Source: Herbaspirillum sp. meg3
GTDB taxonomy: Bacteria > Pseudomonadota > Gammaproteobacteria > Burkholderiales > Burkholderiaceae_D
Direction: 5' to 3'
Assembly (NCBI RefSeq): GCF_002257565.1
Contig: NZ_CP022736.1
Span: forward strand, 2,418,001 to 2,482,000
Length of the DNA stretch: 64,000 bases
The translations under genes and the position numbers were made by a program. The notes beneath the pieces are model-generated. The model did no database searches, was not told the DNA's origin, and saw only the letters and a list, made by a program, of their open reading frames with translations. Positions 17,217-25,533 of this stretch are shown one piece after another (within the stretch, counting starts at the first letter, position 1; each line of letters starts with the position of its first letter).

Positions 17217-18746
17217 ATGTCCGGCATTCCGCCCCCCGTATTGCCGGCGCCGCCCAAGGCCTTGCGCCGACAGTATTTTCCTGCGGTAGCGCATGTGCTG
17301 GACTGGCTGTTGCCGAATTCCTTGCTGGGCCGGTTGTCGGTGGTGATGATCTTTGGCGTGCTGGTGACGCAACTGGCCGGAGGCCTGATCTGGGCGGCGC
17401 AATTGCGCACCAAATCAGAGGCGGAAACCCGCATCGCCGCACAGCATCTGGCGCACAGTGCCTCGGGCGCAATTCGTTATTTCATGAGCTTGCCGTCCAA
17501 TTATCGTCCCATCATGATCCAGCAACTGCGTGAAATGGGCGGCACGCGCTTTTTCGTCAACGCCAATACCGCGCTGGTGCCGATCCAGCCAATTGCGCAG
17601 AATTCCCTGGCGGATATTGCCGTCGAATCTGCTGAAGAAGCCTTGAAATCCGATTTGCCGTTCCTGCCGGAATTCCGTTTGGCGTTCGCCTGGCCGGACA
17701 ACCTGCCGGTCTCCGATGACGGCCTGAAAATCGGCGATCTGCCTGACAGCTGGGTGCAGCACATTCTGCTGATCAAGCCGAACCCGGCACCGGTGTTGGT
17801 GATCCAGACGCAGATCGAGTCTGGCAAGTGGTTATATCTGGCGGCATTGATGCCGAACCCGTATTTCCTCGACAGCAGTAATCCCTTGTCGCTGGATCGC
17901 GTGGTCTTGCAAGGCTTGTCGCTGGCGGCGATTCTGCTGTTGACCATTCTGGTGGTGCGCTGGACCACGCGTCCGCTGGCAGCCTTGTCGGATGCGGCCG
18001 AAGCATTCGGCAAGGGCGAGACCGTGCCGGAGCTGCCTGAAACCGGCAGCCGCGAATTCGTCAAAACCGCGCGCGCCTTCAGCGGCATGCGCGAGCGCAT
18101 CAAGCGTTATCTGGAAGACCGCGAGCGACTGTTCGTCTCGATTTCACATGATCTGCGCACGCCGATCACGCGTCTCAAGCTGCGCACGGAGTTGCTTGAT
18201 GACGATGACATGCGCACTGAATTCCACGACGATCTCGATGAGCTGGACATGATGGTGAAGGGCGCATTGCAATCCGTCAAAGACAGCGACATCCACGAAA
18301 ACCGTACCGAAGTCCGGCTCGATGCGCTGGTGGCACGGATGATCCGCGATGCCAGCATGGCGGGGCATGAGGTGGCGTTCCAGCCTTCTGGCATCAACGT
18401 CATGGCCAAGCCGCTGGCCCTGAAGCGCGCTATCGGCAACCTGTTCGACAATGCGCTGTTTTACGGAGAGAAAGTGGAGATCACGATCCGGCAGTCACAA
18501 GGCGTTGACGGCGATATGGTTGAGATCGAACTCCGTGATCACGGCCCCGGCGTACCGGAAGATGCGATGGGAAGTCTGTTTCAGCCCTATCTGCGACTGG
18601 AGCATGGGCGTAACCTGAACAGCGGCGGCATGGGCCTGGGGCTTGGCATTGCGCGTAATATCGTGCAGGCGCACGGCGGTGAATTGTTGTTACGTAATCA
18701 TCCAGAAGGCGGCCTCATCGCGACGATCATCCTTCCGGCGAAGTGA
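17217..18746 (+). CDS. Membrane sensor histidine kinase
   Basis: A 509-residue kinase. TM1 is at about 41-61, a periplasmic sensor of ~165 residues follows, and TM2 is at about 229-248. HAMP spans ~249-302, and the HisKA box has the phosphorylatable H311 in FVSISHDLRTPITRL. The ATPase domain has N-box NLFDNALFYG, G1 DHGPGVPE, and G2 GGMGLGLGIAR. The N-terminal ~35 residues are Pro-rich and cytoplasmic. It pairs with the response regulator 2 bp upstream. The orphan binding protein encoded before the pair could dock on the periplasmic domain to report sugar, which is inference from gene order. Confidence 0.94.
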   Translation: MSGIPPPVLPAPPKALRRQYFPAVAHVLDWLLPNSLLGRLSVVMIFGVLVTQLAGGLIWAAQLRTKSEAETRIAAQHLAHSASGAIRYFMSLPSNYRPIMIQQLREMGGTRFFVNANTALVPIQPIAQNSLADIAVESAEEALKSDLPFLPEFRLAFAWPDNLPVSDDGLKIGDLPDSWVQHILLIKPNPAPVLVIQTQIESGKWLYLAALMPNPYFLDSSNPLSLDRVVLQGLSLAAILLLTILVVRWTTRPLAALSDAAEAFGKGETVPELPETGSREFVKTARAFSGMRERIKRYLEDRERLFVSISHDLRTPITRLKLRTELLDDDDMRTEFHDDLDELDMMVKGALQSVKDSDIHENRTEVRLDALVARMIRDASMAGHEVAFQPSGINVMAKPLALKRAIGNLFDNALFYGEKVEITIRQSQGVDGDMVEIELRDHGPGVPEDAMGSLFQPYLRLEHGRNLNSGGMGLGLGIARNIVQAHGGELLLRNHPEGGLIATIILPAK

Positions 18747-18849
18747 ACGCTGCGTGTCGTTATTGAGAACGTTTCGCAAATCACTGTGAAGAAATGTCAA
18801 TAGAGGTCTACAATGCTGACTATTCGACATCATCGTAATTTTGTATCGC

Positions 18850-19749
18850 ATGGACCAGAGCGCACGCACCGAACATCTGCAAGAGAGGCATCAGGAACGG
18901 CAGCGGGATCATGCCGTTATTTTGTTGCACGGATTGTGCGGCTCTAGCCTTGAGCTGGGAACTATCCCCAAGGCGCTGAAAAAGGCCAACTGCACCGTGG
19001 TTGAGATGCAGATCCCCAATTACTCTGCTGCATTGACTGATCCCACCGTCACCCCGAACTGGATGGACTGGTGCGCCATGGTGGAAAGCAAGATCGTCAA
19101 ACTCAAGGAAGAGCACAAAACGGTATCGCTGTGCGGACTGAGCATGGGCGCCACGTTGGCGCTGGCAGTGGCGAGCTTCAGCCGGGAAATCCTGAGTGTC
19201 GTGCTGTTGTCGCCGGTTCTGAAATATGATGGCTGGTCGATCCCCTGGTATCACCGCTGGATGAATCTGCCGTACACCCTGGGCTATCGCAACTGGACCT
19301 ACAAGGAAAGCGATCCCTACGGTATCAAGAATTTTGAAATGCGTCGTCGCGTTGCCAACGCCCTCAAGAAAGACGGCGTGGCGGCAGTCGGTGCTGCGGC
19401 CATTCCGGCGCGGCATTTATGGGCGGCGCAAAAGTTGATGGCTTACGTGCGGCAATCGCTGCCGCTGGTGCGCGCCAGCACGCTCGTGATTCATTCGATC
19501 GACGACGAAACCGCCGCACCGCGCAACGCCGAGATGATCATGGAAAACATCAAATCGGAAGTTCGCAAGGTGATCTGGCTGGGCGATTGTTATCACATCA
19601 TTACGGTCGATAACGAACGTGAGATCGTGACCAACGAAGCGGCGCAGTTCATCAAGCGCAACATCGACATGCACAGTAACGATATTTCCCTCAAGTATCT
19701 TTTGCACAACTCTCCATTGAAGGACCGCCGGTCGGCATCGGCATCATGA
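18850..19749 (+). CDS. Alpha/beta hydrolase (carboxylesterase/monoacylglycerol lipase-like)
   Basis: About 299 residues from the ATG at 18850 (an in-frame TTG at 18841 is less likely). The oxyanion HG is at 27-28 in ILLHGLCG, the nucleophile elbow GLSMG has S98, an acid candidate lies in HSIDDETAAP, and the base His is in DCYHIITVDNE, matching the esterase pattern in which the terminal segment reads H-x5-D. There is no signal peptide, so it is cytoplasmic. The C-terminal ~25 residues extend beyond the fold. A membrane protein with its own ribosome site begins 23 bp after the stop. The substrate is unknown; acyl glycerols or other esters are possible. Confidence 0.8.
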   Translation: MDQSARTEHLQERHQERQRDHAVILLHGLCGSSLELGTIPKALKKANCTVVEMQIPNYSAALTDPTVTPNWMDWCAMVESKIVKLKEEHKTVSLCGLSMGATLALAVASFSREILSVVLLSPVLKYDGWSIPWYHRWMNLPYTLGYRNWTYKESDPYGIKNFEMRRRVANALKKDGVAAVGAAAIPARHLWAAQKLMAYVRQSLPLVRASTLVIHSIDDETAAPRNAEMIMENIKSEVRKVIWLGDCYHIITVDNEREIVTNEAAQFIKRNIDMHSNDISLKYLLHNSPLKDRRSASAS

Positions 19750-19760
19750 CTATGATGAAT

Positions 19761-19766
19761 AAGGAG
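19761..19766 (+). promoter_or_regulatory. Ribosome binding site that decides the start of the DUF4118-like gene
   Basis: AAGGAG ends six bases before the ATG at 19773. The frame also has ATGs at 19746 and 19752, the first overlapping the stop of the hydrolase, but these lack a site. I therefore start the membrane protein at 19773. Confidence 0.6.
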
Positions 19767-19772
19767 CTTCTC

Positions 19773-20294
19773 ATGGGCATCATCAAATTGAGAAACGCGA
19801 AGCGCTGGAAAGCAGTCAACCTCAATCCCACGCTGGTGTGCACCTTCGGTTTTCTGGTTGCGTTCGCGTTGCGCTACGTGTTGAGCCCGTTTGTCGACGA
19901 GTCAATGTCGATGCTGTTTTTCGCGCTTAACTGCATTGTGATGAGTTATCTGTTCGGTTATGTGCAGTCGCTGATTTTGCTGATTATCAGTATTCCGACG
20001 GCGCTGTTCTTTTTCCGCAAGCCGTATTTCATGATGGATGGCTTGGGTAACAAGGATGTATTTCTGATCGTGGTTTACGGCACGATCGTGATGCTGGCAT
20101 CGGTCATTATCGAATGGCTGCAGCGCGAGCGCTATTCGGCTGTCCTGCAACAGCGGGTGTCGGAGACGCGTTATCAGATGCTGATTGAATCGGATCAGGC
20201 GCGCCGGGCCGAATACGCGGAGCATTTTGCGGCAGTCAGCAAGCGTCAGAGCGAAGAAGCTGCTGCAAACAGCGCCGGTGTGGCGCCTCAATAA
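19773..20294 (+). CDS. Small four-helix membrane protein, DUF4118-like (KdpD sensor-type transmembrane region)
   Basis: About 173 residues. Four hydrophobic helices (roughly residues 20-38, 43-58, 62-76, 90-108) in the compact arrangement of the KdpD transmembrane domain: FALRYVLSPFVDES and FFALNCIVMSYLFGY, followed by a cytoplasmic coiled tail rich in Glu, Arg and Gln (about 110-165). There is no kinase, PAS or output domain, so it is a stand-alone sensor-like module or a membrane anchor. It follows the hydrolase by 23 bp and a hairpin terminator lies downstream. The assignment to DUF4118 rests on helix pattern and a few residues. Confidence 0.65.
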   Translation: MGIIKLRNAKRWKAVNLNPTLVCTFGFLVAFALRYVLSPFVDESMSMLFFALNCIVMSYLFGYVQSLILLIISIPTALFFFRKPYFMMDGLGNKDVFLIVVYGTIVMLASVIIEWLQRERYSAVLQQRVSETRYQMLIESDQARRAEYAEHFAAVSKRQSEEAAANSAGVAPQ

Positions 20295-20402
20295 AACAGC
20301 CTTGTTTCGTCGCACGTCGGCGGAGCGGGTAGGGCGAGCCGCAAAGGCTCGTTTCGCTGATCTTCAACCACTCATTTCCAGATTCAAGCGCTCATCGCGA
20401 GT

Positions 20403-20458
20403 CAGGTACGACTTAGCGAAGCATTCGTGACCTATCAGTGCTTCACTGAGTCGTCCTG
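20403..20458. terminator. Hairpin between convergent genes
   Basis: Nested inverted repeats CAGG/CCTG, ACGACT/AGTCGT (20408-20413 with 20449-20454) and GAAGCA/TGCTTC (20418-20423 with 20439-20444) form a long interrupted stem. It lies between the ends of the DUF4118-like gene and the cysteine desulfurase gene. There is no T-run, so termination activity is uncertain. Confidence 0.5.
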
Positions 20459-20474
20459 CGCTGCCAATGCCTGG

Positions 20475-21698
20475 TCAATGCGCAGGTGCCGGCTGATTTT
20501 GCAGCAATTGCTGCAGGGTCTTGATGGTGTAGTCGATTTCCGCTTCCGTCGTATAGCGTCCCAGTGAAAAACGGATGGCACTGCGCGCTAACGCGTCCGG
20601 ACGGCCGATTGCCGAGAGCACGTAAGACGGCGCCGCATTGGCCGAATTACAGGCCGAGCCGGCCGATACGGCGATATCCAGCAGCTGTCCCGCTACCGAA
20701 ATTTCTCCACCCAGATCGAAACTCACGTTCAGGTTATGCGGGATACGCGCTTGTTCGCAGCCATTCATCACGACGCCCGGCAGGTCGCGCAGGCCGCTCC
20801 AGAGGCGGTCGCGCAAGACACGGATACGCGCGCTTTCTTCCTCTTGCAATTGTGCGGCCAAGGCAAAAGCTTCGCCCATACCAACGATCTGATGTGTCGC
20901 CAGCGTGCCGGAGCGCATGCCGTTTTCATGCCCGCCGCCGTCGATTTGGGCTTCCAGTTTCAGCGCCGGATTGTGGCGGACGTATAAGGCGCCGATGCCT
21001 TTGGGGCCATAAATCTTGTGCGCGCTGAATGACATCAGATCAACCTTCAGCGTTTGCAGGTCGATGGTGATCTTGCCGGCAGCCTGTACCGCGTCAACGT
21101 GGAAAACGATGCCGCGCTCCCCGCAAACTTCACCGAGTTCGGCGATTGGCTGGATGACGCCGATTTCATTGTTGACCATCATGACTGAAGCCAGGATGGT
21201 GTCAGGACGCAACGCCGCCTTGAATTGTTCGATGGTAATCAGGCCATTGGGCTGAGGCTGCAGGAACGTCACGTCGAAACCTGCACGCTCAAGCGTATGC
21301 ATGGTGTCGAGGACCGCCTTGTGCTCCGTGGCGACCGTAATCAAATGCTTGCCGCGGCCGGCTTCCCGCAAGACATGTGCCGCGCCCTTGAGCGCCAGGT
21401 TGTTGGATTCTGTCGCGCCGGACGTCCACACGATCTCCGTCGCCTTTGCGCCGACGAGTGCAGCGACCTGCTTGCGCGCCTTTTCCACCGCGGCTTTGGC
21501 TTCCCAACCGAAAGAGTGGGAGCTGCTGGCCGGATTGCCGAATTTCTCCGTCAGGTAAGCACACATCTTGACTGCAACCGCCGGGTCGACCGGGGTTGTG
21601 GCCGAATAATCCAGGTAAATGGGGAATTGCAGCGCAGCCTTGTCGCCGCTGGGGCTGACGGAACTGTCGGAGGTAATACAGGCGGAGGAAGCATTCAT
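20475..21698 (-). CDS. Cysteine desulfurase, IscS-type, lacking the usual C-terminal tail
   Basis: A 407-residue PLP enzyme of the class-V aminotransferase family that takes sulfur from cysteine as a persulfide. The sequence is close to IscS: PIYLDYSATTPVDP, FGNPASSSHSFGW, SGATESNNLALKG, H126 in ATEHKAV, PLP-binding K228 in SAHKIYGPKG and catalytic C350 in GSACNSANAAPSYV. Two features differ: an N-terminal extension of ~22 residues, and an end shortly after EIDYTIKTLQQLL, so the segment that binds IscU in true IscS is missing. No isc or suf genes are adjacent; the divergent neighbour is the LysR of the monooxygenase operon. It is probably a paralogue with another sulfur acceptor. Confidence 0.88.
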   Translation of the reverse strand: MNASSACITSDSSVSPSGDKAALQFPIYLDYSATTPVDPAVAVKMCAYLTEKFGNPASSSHSFGWEAKAAVEKARKQVAALVGAKATEIVWTSGATESNNLALKGAAHVLREAGRGKHLITVATEHKAVLDTMHTLERAGFDVTFLQPQPNGLITIEQFKAALRPDTILASVMMVNNEIGVIQPIAELGEVCGERGIVFHVDAVQAAGKITIDLQTLKVDLMSFSAHKIYGPKGIGALYVRHNPALKLEAQIDGGGHENGMRSGTLATHQIVGMGEAFALAAQLQEEESARIRVLRDRLWSGLRDLPGVVMNGCEQARIPHNLNVSFDLGGEISVAGQLLDIAVSAGSACNSANAAPSYVLSAIGRPDALARSAIRFSLGRYTTEAEIDYTIKTLQQLLQNQPAPAH

Positions 21699-22007
21699 GG
21701 CAATGAATCCGTAATGAAAGTGTGCTTACAGGTGTGCTTAAGTTACGATGGAATGTATAGATGAAAAACGAATATAAAGTTATTTCAATATGCATTTTTT
21801 GATTTAAAGAGAGCGGTAAGCCAGCTTTTCATCAAAAATTTTAGCTAATTCGCATCTGGTTCACGTTTGTTCAAGATGCGCCAAAAAGCTTTCATGCATT
21901 GCACTCGCTGCTTATGCAGTTTTTTCGTATTAACTTATGCAAAATGATTATACTTAAATGGAATGAACATATGTCTATAATCCGAAAATCGTATAAACCA
22001 TAATAAT
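21699..22007. other. 309-bp AT-rich divergent region between cysteine desulfurase and LysR
   Basis: No gene is seen. The region is markedly AT-rich and carries a direct repeat CTTATGCA at 21911-21918 and 21934-21941 (starts 23 bp apart). It is expected to hold both promoters and possibly the LysR operator, although no clean T-N11-A dyad stands out. Confidence 0.5.
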
Positions 22008-22937
22008 ATGGACCTGAACCAACTGGAAGCTTTTTCGGCGGTGATGACTATCGGCAGCGTGACTGGAGCCGGGCGTAGTCTTGGCCGGTCGCAACCGGCT
22101 GTCAGCAAGGCGATTCAGGATCTGGAAGGTGAGCTCGGTTATCCCTTGTTTGATCGTAACGGCCCGCGCGTGACGCCGACCGACAAGGCCTTCCTGTTAT
22201 ATGAAGAAGTGGAGCGCTCGCTGGTCGGGCTGCGCACTATCCGTGAACGCGCCATCGAAATCGGCCGCGAAGAATTACAACCCATCCATCTGGTGGCAAC
22301 CCCGGCGCTGGCATCGACCATTGCGCCGGCAGCACTCAAGCTGATTGAAAAGAACGGGTTGCCAGAGCATATCCATCTGCGCAGCGCCTCGGCGGAGCAA
22401 GTGGTGCATTCGGTGTTGCACCGTACGGTCAGCCTCGGTCTGACCAGCCTTCCGGTGGCGCATCGCGGCCTGGATCTGCACTGGATCGGCCAGGCACCTT
22501 GCGTGGCGGTGCTGCGCGCGGACAGTCCTTTGGCTAAAGCTGACGTGATAACCGTCGATGCCTTGCGCCATGAGCGCGTGATCACCATGTCCAACCGCTA
22601 TCGCCTGCGTCAGCGCATCGACATGGCGCTCGGCCACGACAAGCCGTTGAACGTGGCAATCGAAACCAACACCTCCTTTAACGCCATCATGGCGGCACAT
22701 GCAGGCCTTGGCGTCGCGCTGGTGGAACCGATCACCGCGCTGGGGATGCCGATCGAAGGGCTGGCGGTGCGTCCGCTGGCGGAGAACATTCCCTTTTATT
22801 TCGGCGTCGTCACACCCTTTGGTAAGCCGGTCGACAGCATCACGCAAGCCTTGATCGGCGCGATTGAAACAGCGGCGAGAGATATCTTGCACGGCTTCGT
22901 CAAACGTGATGCCAGCGATCACGACGATTTGCTGTAA
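22008..22937 (+). CDS. LysR family transcriptional regulator of the downstream operon
   Basis: A 309-residue LysR protein. The winged helix is at residues ~1-60 (MDLNQLEAFSAVMTIGSVTGAGRSL, cited here only by its first residues MDLNQLEAF, with RSQPAVSKAI as recognition helix) and LFDRNGPRVTPT as wing. The co-inducer domain follows from ~90. It precedes the ten-gene operon by 131 bp in the same orientation and faces the cysteine desulfurase gene, so it may control one or both. Its effector is probably the imported compound or a metabolite of it. Confidence 0.9.
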   Translation: MDLNQLEAFSAVMTIGSVTGAGRSLGRSQPAVSKAIQDLEGELGYPLFDRNGPRVTPTDKAFLLYEEVERSLVGLRTIRERAIEIGREELQPIHLVATPALASTIAPAALKLIEKNGLPEHIHLRSASAEQVVHSVLHRTVSLGLTSLPVAHRGLDLHWIGQAPCVAVLRADSPLAKADVITVDALRHERVITMSNRYRLRQRIDMALGHDKPLNVAIETNTSFNAIMAAHAGLGVALVEPITALGMPIEGLAVRPLAENIPFYFGVVTPFGKPVDSITQALIGAIETAARDILHGFVKRDASDHDDLL

Positions 22938-23068
22938 TGAGGTGACAACGGAATGCGGGACTGCATTTCTTGGTGCAAGTACATTAACCGAACAAACGAG
23001 CAACAGAATTAAGCGGCAGGTAAGTACATGATTTTTTACATTCAGCCGACAGGGAAGGGGCGCTCATC

Positions 23069-24562
23069 GTGAGTGAAACTACACAAGCCGCGAACACAGT
23101 GACCGGCACCGGAGCGATTGGCCTGGCTGCGCTGGAAGCGCGCCTGCAACAAGACCTGGCGTGGCTGGAGTTGCCCGCCAAATCGTGGGTGCCCCCCAAG
23201 ACCGTGGACGGCCAGCAGGTACTGGATGTCGCCGTCATCGGCGGCGGCCAGGCCGGGATGGCTGCTGCGGTGTCGCTGCTGCATCTGGGCATTAACGCTG
23301 TCATTTACGATCAGTCGCCGGCAGGATTTGAAGGTCCCTGGGCAACGACTGCGCGGATGGAAACCCTGCGTTCGCCAAAGAAGCTGACCGGCCCGGCGCT
23401 GGGCTTCGCGGCATTGACTTTCCGTGCCTGGTTTGAGGCGCAATTCGGACTGGCCGCCTGGGAAGCGCTGGATAAAATCCCGCGTCTGCAATGGATGGAT
23501 TATCTGCGCTGGTATCGCAAGGTCATGGAGCTGGATATCCGCAATGATCATCGCATCGATGCCATCCTGCCACGCGCCGACGGCGTTGTGGAGCTGCATA
23601 TTGATGCCCCGGCGGGCAAGTCTGTGGTACTGGCACGCCGCGTCGTGCTGGCCACCGGGCGCGACGGTCTTGGCGGTGCTTATCTGCCGGCTTTGGCCGA
23701 GAGTCTGCCGCGTGCGCTGTGGGCGCATTCTTCGGACGACATGGATTACAGCAAACTGGCCGGCAAGCGCGTTGGCGTGATCGGTGCCGGTGCGTCCTCC
23801 ATGGACAGCGCGGCAACTGCGCTGGAGTCAGGCGCTGAACGCGTCGACCTGCTGATCCGCCGCAAGGAACTGCCGCGCATCAACAAAGGCAAGGGCGCAG
23901 GCAGCCCGGGTCTGACCAACGGCCACATCAATCTGCCGGATGAGTGGAAATGGCGCATCCGCCATTACATCAACGTGCAACAGACGCCGCCGCCAAGCGG
24001 CAGCGTGCAGCGTGTGTCGAAGTTTGCCAACGCGCGCTTCCTGTTCGGAGCGTCCATCGACAAGGTCGAGGTGGTCGGTGATAGCCTGCGCATCACCACG
24101 CCGCGCGGTCTGTTCGAGATTGACTTCCTGATTTTCTCGACGGGCTTTCGTATCGACTGGACCGTGCGTCCGGAGTTTGCCGCCATTGCGCCACATATTC
24201 GCAATTGGCGTTCGCGCTACATGCCGCCGGTCGGCGACGAAGACATGGAGTTGTCCGATTCTCCCGATCTCGGCCCGGCATTCGAATTCCGGCAAAAGCA
24301 TCCGGGCGGCTTGCCGGGACTGGAGCGTGTGCATTGCTTCTGCTATCCGGCGGCATTGAGCCATGGCACGCTGTCGGGCGATATTCCTGCCATCAGCGAT
24401 GGCGCGCAACGGCTGGCGCAAGGCATCGCGTCCTTGCTCTATGGCGAAGACGTCGATACGCATTACAAAAACATTCAAGCCTATGCCGAGCCGGAACTGA
24501 TCGGCGACGAATGGACACCGTCCGAGCCGACCGAGCAAGAACGCCGGGGAGCAAGCCGATGA
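23069..24562 (+). CDS. FAD-dependent NAD(P)H monooxygenase-like flavoprotein
   Basis: A 497-residue flavoprotein starting at GTG 23069 behind a GGGAAGGGG site. Two Rossmann dinucleotide motifs are clear: VIGGGQAGMAAA (57-68) for FAD and VIGAGASSMDSA (237-248) for NAD(P)H, with LATGRDG and FLIFSTGF as the conserved ATG-type strands. This layout is shared by flavin-containing and Baeyer-Villiger-like monooxygenases and by ornithine hydroxylase relatives. It probably oxygenates the imported compound on N, S or C. It is the first gene of the operon, and its stop overlaps the first permease start (ATGA). The precise reaction is unknown. Confidence 0.82.
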   Translation: MSETTQAANTVTGTGAIGLAALEARLQQDLAWLELPAKSWVPPKTVDGQQVLDVAVIGGGQAGMAAAVSLLHLGINAVIYDQSPAGFEGPWATTARMETLRSPKKLTGPALGFAALTFRAWFEAQFGLAAWEALDKIPRLQWMDYLRWYRKVMELDIRNDHRIDAILPRADGVVELHIDAPAGKSVVLARRVVLATGRDGLGGAYLPALAESLPRALWAHSSDDMDYSKLAGKRVGVIGAGASSMDSAATALESGAERVDLLIRRKELPRINKGKGAGSPGLTNGHINLPDEWKWRIRHYINVQQTPPPSGSVQRVSKFANARFLFGASIDKVEVVGDSLRITTPRGLFEIDFLIFSTGFRIDWTVRPEFAAIAPHIRNWRSRYMPPVGDEDMELSDSPDLGPAFEFRQKHPGGLPGLERVHCFCYPAALSHGTLSGDIPAISDGAQRLAQGIASLLYGEDVDTHYKNIQAYAEPELIGDEWTPSEPTEQERRGASR

Positions 24563-25533
24563 GCGGGGCGATTCTGCGCAGCGTCTTGCAGGCGCTTGCG
24601 GTGCTGCTGCTGATGACGGTGATCGTCTTCTTCGGGCTGCATATGATCGGCAATCCGGTCGACATCCTCATCGGTCAGGACGTGGATCAGGTCGATCGCC
24701 TGCGCATCATCAAAGAACTCGGTCTAGATCAGCCTATCTGGCGGCAATATCTGGCCTTCCTCAATGGCGCGCTGCACGGTAATCTCGGCAACAGCTTCGT
24801 CTACAACGAGCCGGCCATCAAACTGATCTTCCAGCGTCTCCCGGCCACTCTGGAACTGGCTTTTGCGGCCTTGATCCTGGCGGTGCTGGTCGGTATTCCG
24901 CTCGGCTTGCTGGCAGGTTTGTTTCCGGAAAATATCTTCTCGCGCATGATCATGACGGGCAGCATCCTCGGCTTTTCGTTGCCGACATTCTGGATCGGCC
25001 TGATGCTGATCATGGCATTCAGCGTATCGCTGGGCTGGTTGCCTTCCGGCGGACGCGGCCAGACGGCGGGCTTGTTCGGCATACAGTGGTCGTGGCTGAC
25101 GGCAGATGGTTTGCGCCATCTGATCCTGCCGGCGTTGAATTTGTCACTGTTCAAGATTTCACTGGTGATCCGTCTCACGCGCGCCAATGTACGTGAAGTG
25201 CTGCCGATGGATTTCGTCAAGTTCGCGCGCGCCAAAGGCCTGGCGCCGCTGCGCGTGGTGCTGATGTACGTGCTGCGCAATACGCTGATTCCGCTGGTGA
25301 CGATCCTCGGTCTGGAGTTCGGCTCGACCATCGCCTTCGCCGTCGTGACGGAAAGCATCTTTGCCTGGCCCGGCGCCGGCAAGCTGATCCTCGACAGCAT
25401 CAATGCGCTCGATCGTCCGGTCATCGTGGCGTACATGATGGTGATCGTGTGCCTGTTCGTGACGCTGAATCTGATTGTCGACGTCTTGTATAAAGTACTG
25501 GATCCGCGCGTGCGGGTGGAGGTCAAGGCATGA
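24559..25533 (+). CDS. Peptide/opine-type ABC transporter permease (DppB-like)
   Basis: A 324-residue permease of the DppB/OppB family: an N-terminal helix (MSGAILRSVLQALAVLLL), a periplasmic loop with RIIKELGLDQPIWRQYLAFL, then five more helices and the EAA loop near MDFVKFARAKGLAPLRVV. The ATG at 24559 overlaps the stop of the flavoprotein gene by 4 bp; a longer open frame upstream overlaps that gene extensively and is rejected. It pairs with the DppC-like protein 4 bp overlapped downstream to form the import channel. Confidence 0.93.
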   Translation: MSGAILRSVLQALAVLLLMTVIVFFGLHMIGNPVDILIGQDVDQVDRLRIIKELGLDQPIWRQYLAFLNGALHGNLGNSFVYNEPAIKLIFQRLPATLELAFAALILAVLVGIPLGLLAGLFPENIFSRMIMTGSILGFSLPTFWIGLMLIMAFSVSLGWLPSGGRGQTAGLFGIQWSWLTADGLRHLILPALNLSLFKISLVIRLTRANVREVLPMDFVKFARAKGLAPLRVVLMYVLRNTLIPLVTILGLEFGSTIAFAVVTESIFAWPGAGKLILDSINALDRPVIVAYMMVIVCLFVTLNLIVDVLYKVLDPRVRVEVKA

